Shown piece by piece: positions 18,921 through 27,658 of a stretch of 64,000 bases of DNA. The notes beneath the pieces were generated by a model. That model was not told the origin of the DNA. It did not search any database and saw only the letters and a list, made by a program, of their open reading frames with translations. Every line of letters begins with the position of its first letter. The first letter of the stretch is position 1. The stretch comes from Janthinobacterium lividum PAMC 25724 (GTDB lineage Bacteria; Pseudomonadota; Gammaproteobacteria; Burkholderiales; Burkholderiaceae_D), in the NCBI GenBank assembly GCA_000242815.2, contig AHHB01000032.1:124001-188000 (forward strand), in the 5' to 3' direction. The position numbers and the translations under genes were made by a program.

Positions 18921-20102
18921 ATGATGATAGGCAATGACAATGGTTTCAGTGCCCCACCAGGCAGCAGTGGCAGGGGGCAAAACGCGGATGACGAAGAGGC
19001 CGTCGGCCAATTTTCCGCCCCCGGCGAAGACGATAATATGGTCGAGAGCGCGTCCGTCTCCGACCTGCCCGACGCCTTGAGCGGCGTCAGTATGGAATTG
19101 CTGGAAATCAAGCGCAGCATCGAAGACGGCATGCATCAGAGCCTGGCCCAGGCAGGCGGCGTGCGCGCCGCCGATGCCTTCAGCGACGGCGGCAATATCC
19201 AGGGTGTATCCATCGGCCTGGGCGAGGGCGCCAGCGACAGCTCGTCTGGCGAACCGGGCTTGCCAGCGTTGACTCTGTACGTGGCCGAACCCACCTCCGT
19301 CGACCGCGCCAAGGCGGCCATCGTGGGGGCCATGGGTGTGCGCGCCGTGGCCAGCGACAGGGTGCCCGTCAACATCGTCGTCACGGGCGTGATCGACGCG
19401 CAGCCGCATCGTTTCCGCTTGCGCCCAGCGCCGGGCGGCGTCTCGGTCGGGCATTTCCGCATCACGGCCGGCACTATCGGCTGTCTGGCCGTCGGGCGCA
19501 GCGCGCCGCGCAACAGCCGCTTGATGATTCTTAGCAATAATCACGTGCTGGCCAATTCCAACGGCGCCGCGTTCAACGACTGCATCGTGCAGCCGGGTCC
19601 CATCGACGGTGGCCGCTGCCCGCAAGATCAGGTGGCCGTGCTGGAGCGCTTCGTGCCCATCAATTTCAGCGGCGGCGTCAATTTTGTCGATTGCGCCACC
19701 GGCTGGGCCTGGCCAGACAGGGTGCGGCCCGAACTGGTCTACCTGAGCGGCGGCGTACCAGCCTACTTCCGCATCAGCAATGCGCTGGTGGCACCCTCGC
19801 TAGGCATGCTGGTCGGCAAATCCGGGCGCACCACACAATTGACGCAGGGCCGCATTACGGGGCTAGGCGCTACCATCAACGTCAATTACGGCGGTGGCAG
19901 GATCGCCTTGTTCCGGGACCAGATTGCTATCACGGGCGTGAGCGGAGCGTTCAGTGCGGGTGGCGATTCCGGCTCGTCCATCTGGACCTGGAACCAGCAG
20001 CGTAATCCCGTCGGCCTGTTGTTCGCCGGCGGCGGCAACATCACCTTCGCCAACCAGATGCGGCGGGTGGTGGTGGCGCTCGACGTCAATCTGTACACCT
20101 GA
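18921..20102 (+). CDS. Trypsin-fold serine protease with N-terminal alpha/beta domain
   Basis: A 393-residue protein with no signal peptide, so probably cytoplasmic. The C-terminal two thirds are a chymotrypsin-like domain: His208 in LSNNHVLANSN, Asp257 in VNFVDCATG, and Ser350 in AGGDSGSSIW. Residues ~93-165 form a small domain (IQGVSIGLGEG, LPALTLYVAEP, VPVNIVVTGVIDA) resembling the domain that precedes the protease in NAL1-like bacterial and plant proteins. The first ~80 residues are acidic and low complexity. A GAGGAG ribosome site precedes tandem ATGs (18921, 18924). The NAL1 comparison is from memory of motif order; the substrate is unknown. Confidence 0.7.
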   Translation: MMIGNDNGFSAPPGSSGRGQNADDEEAVGQFSAPGEDDNMVESASVSDLPDALSGVSMELLEIKRSIEDGMHQSLAQAGGVRAADAFSDGGNIQGVSIGLGEGASDSSSGEPGLPALTLYVAEPTSVDRAKAAIVGAMGVRAVASDRVPVNIVVTGVIDAQPHRFRLRPAPGGVSVGHFRITAGTIGCLAVGRSAPRNSRLMILSNNHVLANSNGAAFNDCIVQPGPIDGGRCPQDQVAVLERFVPINFSGGVNFVDCATGWAWPDRVRPELVYLSGGVPAYFRISNALVAPSLGMLVGKSGRTTQLTQGRITGLGATINVNYGGGRIALFRDQIAITGVSGAFSAGGDSGSSIWTWNQQRNPVGLLFAGGGNITFANQMRRVVVALDVNLYT

Positions 20103-20302
20103 ACAAGCTGGTAGGAGATGGTGCGGCGGCGGCATGCCGCCTTGCATAACGCTGCCTTTTGCACGATGATGATAGATAGCGTCGCTGCCTGGCCGTGGGT
20201 AGCGCGTAGCGGCCAGCCTTGGTTTTATCGGGCCATCGTGCATCGCTGCGCCGGATGGCCCGATGCTGGGGTGTATCATGGAATGCATCAGGAGGATGTG
20301 TC

Positions 20303-20641
20303 ATGTCAAACAGTAAATTTGCACAATCGCCATATACCGTCATTGAGGACGCCGCCATGCCGTACTTGCCAGATGAATCTCCTGGCCCTGCGATTGCAGG
20401 GGGACCCTACGTCCATGCAGCGCCCCAGGGGCGCCTGGAAGCGGCAAGGCAGCGCAATGAGCGGGCGTTGATGGCCATCGACGGCGTGGAAGGCGTCAGC
20501 CTGGGGCGCACTGCCGTTGGTCAGGACGCGATCATCGTGTATCTGCGCGACGCGTCAGTCAAGCGGCGCGTGCCCTTGCAGGTCGATGGCTACCCGGTAG
20601 AGACGAGCCTTACGGGCCAGATCGATATCCAGCGCTGGTAG
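20303..20641 (+). CDS. Small protein resembling the N-terminal domain of the adjacent protease
   Basis: A 112-residue protein with ribosome site GGAGGA 6 nt before the ATG at 20303. Residues ~53-110 read ALMAIDGVEGVSLGRTAVGQ then IIVYLRD, VPLQVDGYPVE and LTGQID. This follows the same order as GVSIGLGEG, LTLYVAEP, VPVNIVV and TGVIDAQ in the protease 200 bp upstream. It therefore looks like a free-standing copy of that domain. No signal peptide or membrane segment is visible. It could be an inhibitor, chaperone or adaptor of the protease; this function is inference. Confidence 0.65.
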   Translation: MSNSKFAQSPYTVIEDAAMPYLPDESPGPAIAGGPYVHAAPQGRLEAARQRNERALMAIDGVEGVSLGRTAVGQDAIIVYLRDASVKRRVPLQVDGYPVETSLTGQIDIQRW

Positions 20642-20939
20642 ACAGTAAGTAGACCCGGCTGCTTTGACGACTGGGAGCCGGGGCGCAAGGTGCTAGGGAG
20701 CAAGCATTGTTTCCAGGACTGCCCAGCCGTCTCGCCAGGACCTGTCCCTGCACTGTCAGGGCTGAGCCTGTATGCCAGGCTCACCGCGCTTGGGCGGGCG
20801 TCGCATAAGATTAGTGCCATTGCCGGGCTGGTCGCCGCCGCGCCGCTGTCATGTCATCCCATCAGCTTGCCCACGAACACACTGCGTGCCCGGCAAACTC
20901 ATGCTTCCAGCAGGTATTCCGCTGGGCAATATAGGTCAG
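20642..20939. other. Gap with two small hairpins
   Basis: No gene was recognised. Two adjacent perfect hairpins lie here: CCCTG/CAGGG at 20746-20761 (6-nt loop) and GAGCCTG/CAGGCTC at 20764-20782 (5-nt loop). Neither is followed by a T-run, so an intrinsic terminator is not certain, though they lie about 100 nt after the small gene and could end its transcript. Confidence 0.4.
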
Positions 20940-21330
20940 CCTTCATGTGGCTTGAAACCTGTTGCAGTTATTGTGCCGGTCTTCCGTCGCTTCCTTCATC
21001 AGGTGGCCCGCGCGGATGGCGTCGTCCGCTTGCACCGTCATGGCCAGTTCCTCGATGGCGGGCGGGTATTCGTGCTGAGCCGCTTCTTCCAGCATTGCAC
21101 GGCCCTTGAGCTGGTCGCGCGGCACGCTGCGGCCTTCGCGCTAGGCGTTGTACAGAAGGATCATGGCGTGTCGATTGCCCAGTTCGCTCGATTTTTCCAG
21201 CCAGCGCGCCGCGATACTTGAATTTTTCGCTACGCCTTCGCCGTTCGCCGTTCGCCGCCAGCAGGCCCAGCATCAACGGCGACAAGCTGCCCGCCATTGC
21301 TGTCTGCCCGCCATACCCCAAGACGAAGAC
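20940..21330 (-). pseudogene. Sel1-repeat protein, decayed
   Basis: Reading leftward, three pieces in two frames give a Sel1/TPR-like protein: LMLGLLAANGE, then ARWLEKSSELGNRHAMILLY, then an in-frame TAG, then VPRDQLKGRAMLEEAAQHEY and EELAMTVQADD. The alternation of A..WLEKSSELGN with A..MLEEAAQ is the Sel1 repeat pattern. A 7-bp tandem duplication (ccgttcg twice at 21241-21254) shifts the frame, and the stop codon near 21145 breaks it a second time. No intact start was found. The boundaries are approximate. Confidence 0.65.
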
Positions 21331-21435
21331 AGTGACCTGAAGTCAAGCCTAATGCTGGCCTGATTGGCATCGCCATGCGTGTGCGATGGCAGCTGCAGGC
21401 CAGAGGCGGGAGCGACAGGCAACGATTGCCACCAA

Positions 21436-21482
21436 AATGCAATAGAGTTGCATTATAATTGTTAATGCAGGTAAATTGCATT
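21436..21482. promoter_or_regulatory. Tandem palindromes, likely Zur operator
   Basis: Two 19-bp inverted repeats with the same geometry lie 54-100 bp before the first COG0523 gene: AATGCAA-N5-TTGCATT at 21436-21454 (perfect) and AATGCAG-N5-TTGCATT at 21464-21482 (one mismatch). Centres are 28 bp apart in an AT-rich stretch. Zur-family repressors bind AT-rich palindromes of this size, COG0523 GTPase genes are common Zur targets, and a Fur-family gene lies two genes downstream. The Zur assignment is inference. Confidence 0.65.
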
Positions 21483-21536
21483 TGATGGTTTAAGCTCCAT
21501 GACCAGCCCTATTTGGCTCCACCCTGAAGGAATCCC

Positions 21537-22769
21537 ATGCCCCAGTTGCAGCGCAAACTCCCCGTCACCGTCCTGTCCGGCTTTCTCGGTGCCGGCAAGA
21601 CTACCTTGCTTAACCACATACTGCGCAACCGCGAAGGCAAACGCGTGGCCGTCATCGTCAACGATATGAGCGAAGTCAATATCGACGCCGCGCTGGTCAA
21701 GGACAGCGCCGCAGCGGCCGGCGCGGCCCTCTCGCGCACGGAAGAAAAACTGGTGGAAATGTCCAACGGCTGCATCTGCTGCACCTTGCGCGACGATTTG
21801 CTGCAGGAAGTACGGCGTCTGGCTGCCGAAGACCGCTTCGATTATTTGCTGATCGAATCGACGGGCGTGGGCGAGCCGATGCCCGTGGCCGCCACCTTCG
21901 ACTTCGAGGATGAGCACGGCGACAGCCTGAACGATGTGGCGCGCATCGACTGCATGGTTACCGTGGTCGACTGCGCCAACCTGCTGGCCGATTTTCATAG
22001 CGAAGACAGCCTGGAGCAGCGCGGCGAAACCGCAGGCGAGGGCGACGACCGTCAACTGGCCAATTTATTGACGGAACAAATCGAGTTTGCCAATGTCATT
22101 GTCCTCAACAAGGTTGACATGGTGCAGGCCGATGAGCGCCTGCGCGTACTGGCCATCCTGAAGGCCTTGAATCGGGCAGCACGCATCATCGAAACCAACC
22201 AGTCTGTCGTGCCCCTGGACGCCATTTTGGGCACAAATCTGTTCGATCTGGAGCAGGCGGCCGCCATGCCGGGCTGGGCGCAAGAGCTGGCGGGGATCCA
22301 TACGCCAGAAACCGAAACGTATGGCATCGGCAGCTTCGTCTACCGGGCGAGAGAGCCATTTCACGCGCAGCGTCTGCATGACTATATTTCCCAGCCGATT
22401 CCCGGCGTGGTACGCAGCAAGGGATATTTTTGGCTGGCCAGCCGCCCTGAATGGGTAGCGAGCCTGTCTGGCGCGGGCAAACTGATGAATATCGAGCCCG
22501 TGGGCTTGTGGTGGGCTTGCGTGCCGAAGGAGCGCTGGCCCACGGATGCGGTCTCGCTGGCGGAAGTGAAGGCGGGCTGGAGCGAGGTATACGGCGACCG
22601 CTACCAGGAGCTTGTCTTCATCGGGCAGGACATGGACCAGGCCGCCATCGAGGCGGCCTTGAGACAGTGTCAACTCAACGATACAGAGACGCGCCAGGGC
22701 ATGGCCGCCTGGCGCAAGCTGCCCGACCCCTTCCCGCAATGGCAGCGCATGGAAGAACTGGAAGACTAA
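21537..22769 (+). CDS. COG0523 metal-chaperone GTPase (CobW/ZigA-like)
   Basis: A 410-residue G3E-family GTPase. Walker A is GFLGAGKTT (residues ~15-23), the metal-binding CICC motif is at residues ~79-82 within [15 protein letters not shown], and NKVD gives GTP specificity ([10 protein letters not shown]). The CobW C-terminal domain includes [20 protein letters not shown] and [13 protein letters not shown]. Such proteins insert or hoard zinc under metal limitation. The ATG is preceded by GAAGGA. Palindromes upstream suggest repression by a Zur protein. It is followed 22 nt later by a second, diverged family member. Confidence 0.9.
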   Translation: MPQLQRKLPVTVLSGFLGAGKTTLLNHILRNREGKRVAVIVNDMSEVNIDAALVKDSAAAAGAALSRTEEKLVEMSNGCICCTLRDDLLQEVRRLAAEDRFDYLLIESTGVGEPMPVAATFDFEDEHGDSLNDVARIDCMVTVVDCANLLADFHSEDSLEQRGETAGEGDDRQLANLLTEQIEFANVIVLNKVDMVQADERLRVLAILKALNRAARIIETNQSVVPLDAILGTNLFDLEQAAAMPGWAQELAGIHTPETETYGIGSFVYRAREPFHAQRLHDYISQPIPGVVRSKGYFWLASRPEWVASLSGAGKLMNIEPVGLWWACVPKERWPTDAVSLAEVKAGWSEVYGDRYQELVFIGQDMDQAAIEAALRQCQLNDTETRQGMAAWRKLPDPFPQWQRMEELED

Positions 22770-22791
22770 GCGTACAAAGAAAGCATGCCTC

Positions 22792-23769
22792 ATGACAGAA
22801 TTGATCCCCGTGACCATCATCACGGGTTTTCTCGGCAGCGGGAAAACCACCTTACTCAAGCGCATATTGCAGGCTGATCACGGCGTGCGCATCGCCGTGA
22901 TTGAAAATGAGTTTGCGGCAGAAAGCATTGACCATGACTTGCTGCTGCGAGAAAGCGACGAGCAGATCGTGGAAATGAACAATGGCTGTATCTGCTGCAG
23001 CGTGCGAGGCGACCTGATCCGCATCCTGGGGCAGTTGCAAGCCAAGCGCGCAGCGCGGACGATCGCTTTCGACCACGTGATCATCGAAACGACGGGTCTG
23101 GCCGCGCCTGGCCCGGTGGCGCAAACCTTTTTTGCCGAGCCGTCTGTCAGCGAGTTTTACATGCTCGACGCCATTTTGACGGTGGTGGACGCGCGCCACG
23201 CACAAGAGCAATTGACCTTGCACCAGGAAGCGCAGGAGCAGGTAGGCTTTGCCGACCGCATCTTGTTGTCGAAGACGGACCTGGTCGGCAAGGATGAGCT
23301 AGCCGCACTGCGCCAGCGTTTGTTCGCCATCAATGGCCGCGCCCGCATACAGAAGGTGCGCTTTGGCCACGTACCGCTGCGCGATATCCTGAATATTCGT
23401 GGCTTCCATTTGAGCGCCATCGTTGAGCTGGAGCCCGATTTCCTGGGAGAATTAGGCCACCGCCATGGCGACGGCGTGCAATCGTTCGTCTACCACCAGT
23501 CCCAGGCCCTTGATTTACTCCAGGTGGAAAACTTTCTCGATGCCGTGGTGCAGCTGTTCGGCAGTCAGCTGATGCGTTACAAGGGCATTCTCTACGTTGC
23601 CGACGTGCCATGCCGCGCCGTCTTCCAGGGCGTGCACATGCTGATGGGATCGGAACTGGGTGCACCGTGGCGCGATGGCGAAACGCGCGCCAGCAAGATC
23701 ATTTTCATCGGTCGCGATTTGCCGCAGCAGATGCTGACGCGTGGACTGGATCGCTGCGTGCTCAGCTGA
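22792..23769 (+). CDS. COG0523 metal-chaperone GTPase (YjiA-like)
   Basis: A 325-residue G3E GTPase of a subgroup different from its upstream neighbour and closer to YjiA. Walker A is GFLGSGKTTLLKRIL (residues ~12-26), the CICC metal motif is at ~66-69, and LSKTDLV is the GTP-specificity motif. The C-terminal CobW domain (VQSFVYHQSQALDL, RYKGILYVADVP) is complete. It follows the first GTPase by 22 nt in what is probably the same zinc-regulated operon and faces the Fur-family gene tail-to-tail with a 13-nt gap. Confidence 0.9.
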   Translation: MTELIPVTIITGFLGSGKTTLLKRILQADHGVRIAVIENEFAAESIDHDLLLRESDEQIVEMNNGCICCSVRGDLIRILGQLQAKRAARTIAFDHVIIETTGLAAPGPVAQTFFAEPSVSEFYMLDAILTVVDARHAQEQLTLHQEAQEQVGFADRILLSKTDLVGKDELAALRQRLFAINGRARIQKVRFGHVPLRDILNIRGFHLSAIVELEPDFLGELGHRHGDGVQSFVYHQSQALDLLQVENFLDAVVQLFGSQLMRYKGILYVADVPCRAVFQGVHMLMGSELGAPWRDGETRASKIIFIGRDLPQQMLTRGLDRCVLS

Positions 23770-23782
23770 TGCCAGAATGGCC

Positions 23783-24247
23783 TTACTTGCAGCGCGGGCA
23801 CAGGCCCTTGATCAAATAATCGACTTCGTCGCCGCTAAAACCTTCGGGCAAGAGCACCGGCGCAGGCAGCTTGACTTCATTGAAACAGGTGACGTTCGCG
23901 CATTTGGTGCACTGGAAGTGTGCGTGTTCGTGCGCCTGGTGGCCGGCACCCGCACTGAAGCGCCACACCTGGTCGGCGCCCGCGATGCGGTGCACCAGTT
24001 CATTTTCCGTCAGCCATTCGAGCACCCGGTACAGCGTGACGGAATCGATATCGCTGTCTTGCGACAGTGCCTGCTGGATTTCATGGTGGGTCAGCGAACG
24101 GCTTTGCAGCATTAAAAAGTCGAGCACCTTCACGCGCGTCTTGGTGACGCGGGCGTTGGTGTTGCGTATCAACGATTCGGCTTGCGGTGTAGAGGATGTT
24201 GTCAACATGATATGGCCTGCTTGCGGCGGATCGGCGGGCGGCGTCAT
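23783..24247 (-). CDS. Fur-family repressor, Zur-like
   Basis: A 154-residue protein (or 141 from a second ATG at 24208). The N-terminal winged helix includes TKTRVKVLDFLMLQSRSLTH and DSVTLYRVLEWLTENELVHR. The metal domain has HEHAHFQCTKCANVTC and a final CPRCK, giving the two Cys pairs of the structural zinc site. The neighbouring COG0523 genes with an upstream tandem palindrome suggest that it is the zinc repressor Zur rather than Fur. No matching palindrome was found in front of its own gene. It is convergent with the GTPase operon. Confidence 0.82.
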   Translation of the reverse strand: MTPPADPPQAGHIMLTTSSTPQAESLIRNTNARVTKTRVKVLDFLMLQSRSLTHHEIQQALSQDSDIDSVTLYRVLEWLTENELVHRIAGADQVWRFSAGAGHQAHEHAHFQCTKCANVTCFNEVKLPAPVLLPEGFSGDEVDYLIKGLCPRCK

Positions 24248-24311
24248 CGCCGTGCCTTTGCCACCCTATGGGCCGTATCTTAGCATGCGTGCCGACAAGC
24301 ATGAAGCCGCG

Positions 24312-25670
24312 TCATGTTTTGAACGCCCAATAGCGACCGGCTACGGTATCGACGGGGTCGAGAAAGCGCTGGTCGGCACGCGTATTGTCGCGTATCAAGT
24401 AAAACATGTCGGCAAGAGCCGAGCGCTTTTCCGCAAAGTACGCGTGCTTCATGAAGCTCGTGTCGACGCCCGTGGCGTCGATGGTTTCCACGCCAGCCAC
24501 GATCAGCATGCCGGCACCACTGTCGCCTGCGCGCGGGTAGCCGTGCACGGCTTGCGAGGCGGCCAGGGCCAAGTCTTGCGATGAGGCATACAAAGTGACG
24601 GGGTTGCGCGCGCCGGCCAGTTGCGGCGCGATATCGTGCTTGAAGATGGCTGCGTCGATATCGGGCGCAGACAAGATGAGTTCCGTGATTTTTTGCGCCA
24701 GCTGCGGCTGCGCGGCGAGCAAGTCGGCCACGGCCCGCGTCAGCCCGCGACTACCCATGCTGTGTCCTATCAGATACACTTGCGCCGCCTCCGTGCTGGC
24801 GAGAAAGTCGGCCAGAAAGTTGGTGATGTGGGGCGTGCTCCATTCGATATTGTTTTCATCGATGGTGTAGCCGGCCACGTCGCCGCGCGACGGCCAGCTA
24901 TAAAATACGGGGGCGCCATCGAAACCGAGGTCGTAGGCCATCTGGCCCGTGCGCCGGGCCGCATCCTCGAAGCTCACATTGTAGCCGTGGAAGAAGACAA
25001 AGGCGCTCTTGCCAGCCGAGGCGCGTATCTGCGTTTTCAGGGCGGCAAAGAAATTATCGCGGCCCTGCACTTCGGCCGTCAGCAGCACAACGTGTTTGGC
25101 AGGGTCGTTGCGAAACTCAAGGCGCCATAGCGACGGCGACTCCAGCTGGCCCATGCGGTGGTCGCGGGGGATGCTGATGTCGCAGCTGCCATAGCTGAGC
25201 TGGCCATCGCCGCCGCCATTGCCGCTACTCATGCCTTTGCTGCGTTCGCCGCTGAAGCGCTGGGCCGGCGGCTTGCCCACATTGCGCTGGCGGTCGGTGG
25301 CGAAATACACTTTCACCACCGCATAATTGGACACCACGGCGCTCTTGTCGGCTGGCGCGGCTGCCGTTTCTACCTCAGGCAGCGGTGAAGGCAGGCGCTG
25401 CAGGGTATCGAGCAAGCGCTGCGCGGCAAACAGCGTTCCCATGTCATCGGGCACGTTTGCCGCGGCCAGGGCCGCCGACAGCGCCAGTTGCAGCTGGGGA
25501 TTGGCCGGCGCCGCTTCCAGCGCGGTGATGGTGGCCAGGATGGCGGCAGCGCCGTCGCACTTGCCGATGGCCAGCTTCAGGCGTTGATATTGGCCGGCGA
25601 CAGCCTCGGGCGCATGGCTGGGCACGCCATGTTCGATGGCCGCCAGCACGGCGGAAGTGATCAAGTCCAT
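24312..25670 (-). CDS. DUF900-type alpha/beta hydrolase
   Basis: About 452 residues from the ATG at 25670 (MDLITSAVLAAIEHGVPSHA), which has AGGTGG upstream; longer in-frame starts lack support. The C-terminal ~300 residues are the DUF900 alpha/beta hydrolase: VKVYFATDRQRNVGKPP, FVFFHGYNVSFEDAARR (oxyanion region), YSWPSRGDVAGYTID and the nucleophile elbow GHSMGSRGL, with a plausible acid in LSAPDIDAAIFK. The N-terminal ~115 residues are helical and Ala-rich, of unknown role. No signal peptide. The substrate is unknown. Confidence 0.8.
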   Translation of the reverse strand: MDLITSAVLAAIEHGVPSHAPEAVAGQYQRLKLAIGKCDGAAAILATITALEAAPANPQLQLALSAALAAANVPDDMGTLFAAQRLLDTLQRLPSPLPEVETAAAPADKSAVVSNYAVVKVYFATDRQRNVGKPPAQRFSGERSKGMSSGNGGGDGQLSYGSCDISIPRDHRMGQLESPSLWRLEFRNDPAKHVVLLTAEVQGRDNFFAALKTQIRASAGKSAFVFFHGYNVSFEDAARRTGQMAYDLGFDGAPVFYSWPSRGDVAGYTIDENNIEWSTPHITNFLADFLASTEAAQVYLIGHSMGSRGLTRAVADLLAAQPQLAQKITELILSAPDIDAAIFKHDIAPQLAGARNPVTLYASSQDLALAASQAVHGYPRAGDSGAGMLIVAGVETIDATGVDTSFMKHAYFAEKRSALADMFYLIRDNTRADQRFLDPVDTVAGRYWAFKT

Positions 25671-26024
25671 ATGCCACCTGCCTTTCAGGTCACTATACAT
25701 TGAATATTGATTTATATTGCCATAAAAGCACGCGCAAAGCGATTTGTCCAGCTTCCCGCGCAACAAGCGCGGCCAAGCCAGTGCCAATGACGTAGACCTA
25801 AATCGTTCTGCCGGCGCGGTATACGGACAGCAGGACCGTCACGCCCGGCACGGAATCGGAGCAGAAGGCTCGCGGGTCGAGGAAATCTGCACCGGCAAAC
25901 TGCATGCAAATGTCGGGGAGGATGGAAATTGCCTGCATTTCCCAGCGCGAATGGGCCATTTTGTTGATTTTCTCGGCGTGCATGGTGTCTGGCTTGATGC
26001 TGATTTTCTCTTGCTGTTAGGGCG
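25671..26024. other. Gap between hydrolase and kinase genes
   Basis: About 350 bp without a convincing gene. A 61-codon minus-strand frame (25798-25983, beginning MHAEKINKMAHSRWEMQ) has no ribosome site and no recognised relative, so it is not called. The right-hand half downstream of the hydrolase start (25690-25720) is AT-rich and may hold its promoter. Confidence 0.35.
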
Positions 26025-27182
26025 CTAGCTGTCACGCTTGACGGCGTCGGCGGTTTGCACGAAAGGGCGGCAATCTATGGGGACGTCGAAAATGAAGCGG
26101 GTGCCCGTTTCAGGCGCGCTGTCGACGGCGACGCTGCCGCCGTGGCTTTCGGCCACGTTTTGCACGAAGGGCAGGCCGATGCCCCAGCCCGGCGCGGCGC
26201 TGCCATTCTCGCGGCGCAGATAGTCGAAAATGCGTTCGGCCTGTTCCGGCGCGATGGCCCGGCCGCCATTATGAACGGTGATGAGCAGGCGCTCATGCAC
26301 CGCTTCCACGTACACATTGATGGGCGCGTCGGCGCCATACTTGAGGGCATTGCCGAGCAGGTTTTCCAGCGCCCGCCGCAGCGAGTTCTCGCACCACCAG
26401 CCGACGACGGTCAGGCCGCTGACCTGGCATTTGTCGGGCTGCTGCAGATTGACCTGGCTGACCACGGCGTGCACCAGGGGCATCACATCGAACTGGCTCA
26501 GCACCAGCGGCAGTTGCTGGCCATGGTAATAGCTGAGGCTATCGAGCAATTCCTCGATCATGCTGTCAAGCCGTTTGCAATGCTCGGCAATCTTGTGCGC
26601 CAGCAATACCATCCGTTCCGGGTCCGCCGGCCGCAGCAGCAACTGGGCGCTGGTGCTGATCACGGCCAGGGGGTTACGCATGTCATGCGACAGGCCAGCG
26701 GCGATGCGTCGCCGGAAGCCTTCGTGCATGCTGGTAAATTCGCGTATCGATACGCGGATGCCCATATCGATCGATTCGTTGAGCACACGCCAGTCTTTGC
26801 TGCGCAACATGATGCCGGCGTCCTGCGCGACGGCGGCAAAGCAGTCGCGAAAAATCTGGTATTCCTGGATCACTTGTTCCGGCCCGTAATTGGTCATGCG
26901 CGCCCGTTCATTGCCATGTGCAGCAGGGACGTTGCTGTTGCTGGTGGCGTTGTCACGCGGATGGCCCGGCGTCAGCGCCTCTGCCAGATGAAGGAAAAAG
27001 GCCGGCAAGGTATTGATGAGTATGGGCGCGAGCAATTGGTCCGCGCCGCGCACACTGGCGCGCACGCGCGTCTCCCACGCGTTAAGAACGGCGTCGCGCA
27101 TGGCGAAGATGCGCTGCGCGCGCTGCAGTCGCTGACGTCTGCCTGCCTGGCGCCGCAGCGCATGATCGGTGGCAATATTCAC
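26025..27182 (-). CDS. Sensor histidine kinase, soluble, RsbRD-like N-terminus
   Basis: About 385 residues from a GTG at 27182, chosen because GAGGGAG lies 5 nt upstream; the next in-frame ATG is at 27101. Residues ~25-155 are a helical domain (AVLNAWETRVRAS, LLAPILINTLPAFFLHLAEA) like the RsbRD N-terminal sensor. The HisKA box SHDMRNPLAVIS has the phospho-acceptor His166, followed by HATPase motifs ENLLGNALKYG, and GWGIGLPFVQNV. There is no membrane segment, so it is a cytoplasmic kinase. No response regulator is adjacent. Confidence 0.85.
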   Translation of the reverse strand: MNIATDHALRRQAGRRQRLQRAQRIFAMRDAVLNAWETRVRASVRGADQLLAPILINTLPAFFLHLAEALTPGHPRDNATSNSNVPAAHGNERARMTNYGPEQVIQEYQIFRDCFAAVAQDAGIMLRSKDWRVLNESIDMGIRVSIREFTSMHEGFRRRIAAGLSHDMRNPLAVISTSAQLLLRPADPERMVLLAHKIAEHCKRLDSMIEELLDSLSYYHGQQLPLVLSQFDVMPLVHAVVSQVNLQQPDKCQVSGLTVVGWWCENSLRRALENLLGNALKYGADAPINVYVEAVHERLLITVHNGGRAIAPEQAERIFDYLRRENGSAAPGWGIGLPFVQNVAESHGGSVAVDSAPETGTRFIFDVPIDCRPFVQTADAVKRDS

Positions 27183-27658
27183 CCGAACTCCCTCACAGCA
27201 ATGGCTATGCTTTCGATAGTATGCGCCAATTGCGCCATCGGGGGAACGCCTTATTGCCCGGCATCGCGCTACCGCAGGGGAGGCTGCAAGCGGAAAAGGA
27301 GGCTGACTATACGTCCAGGGAAAAGTTTTGTGGATCATCATGAGCAGGCGCAAAGCCTGTATCGAGTTCGGCGTGGAAAGCAGCGATCCCCCACGTGCCC
27401 TTGACGCCGCGCTCCCAGGCGGCATACGGGCAGGCAGCTCGCTTTTGCGCAGCAGCGGACTGGGAATGCTGAGCAATAGCGGCAAAGCATGGCACCCACC
27501 TCATGCGCTGCTCTGTCGATACCCTGGTGATGCATAGGTGCCAGGTGCCGAATTGCGCCAGAAAAAGGCGCTGCAGGCGACACCTTGCAAATTTATCAAT
27601 TCGTAAGCGCAAGTGTCGCTAGAATAGGCTATCGCGCCCGGCGCCCACAGGAAACCGT
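27183..27658. other. Gap, no gene recognised
   Basis: This 476-bp stretch lies between the divergent kinase gene and the broken TonB-like gene. Open frames on both strands (for example 27307-27612 minus) have no ribosome site or recognisable family, and composition is mixed. The last 60 bp before 27659 are richer in A and T (aaatttatcaattcg) and may hold the promoter of the broken gene. Confidence 0.35.

Noticed and set aside
25798-25983. A 61-codon minus-strand frame in the gap
   Set aside because: No ribosome site, no recognised family, and it lies in a mixed-composition gap.
26025-27485. A longer start for the histidine kinase at 27485
   Set aside because: The extra sequence has no domain resemblance and no ribosome site; the GTG at 27182 has GAGGGAG upstream.
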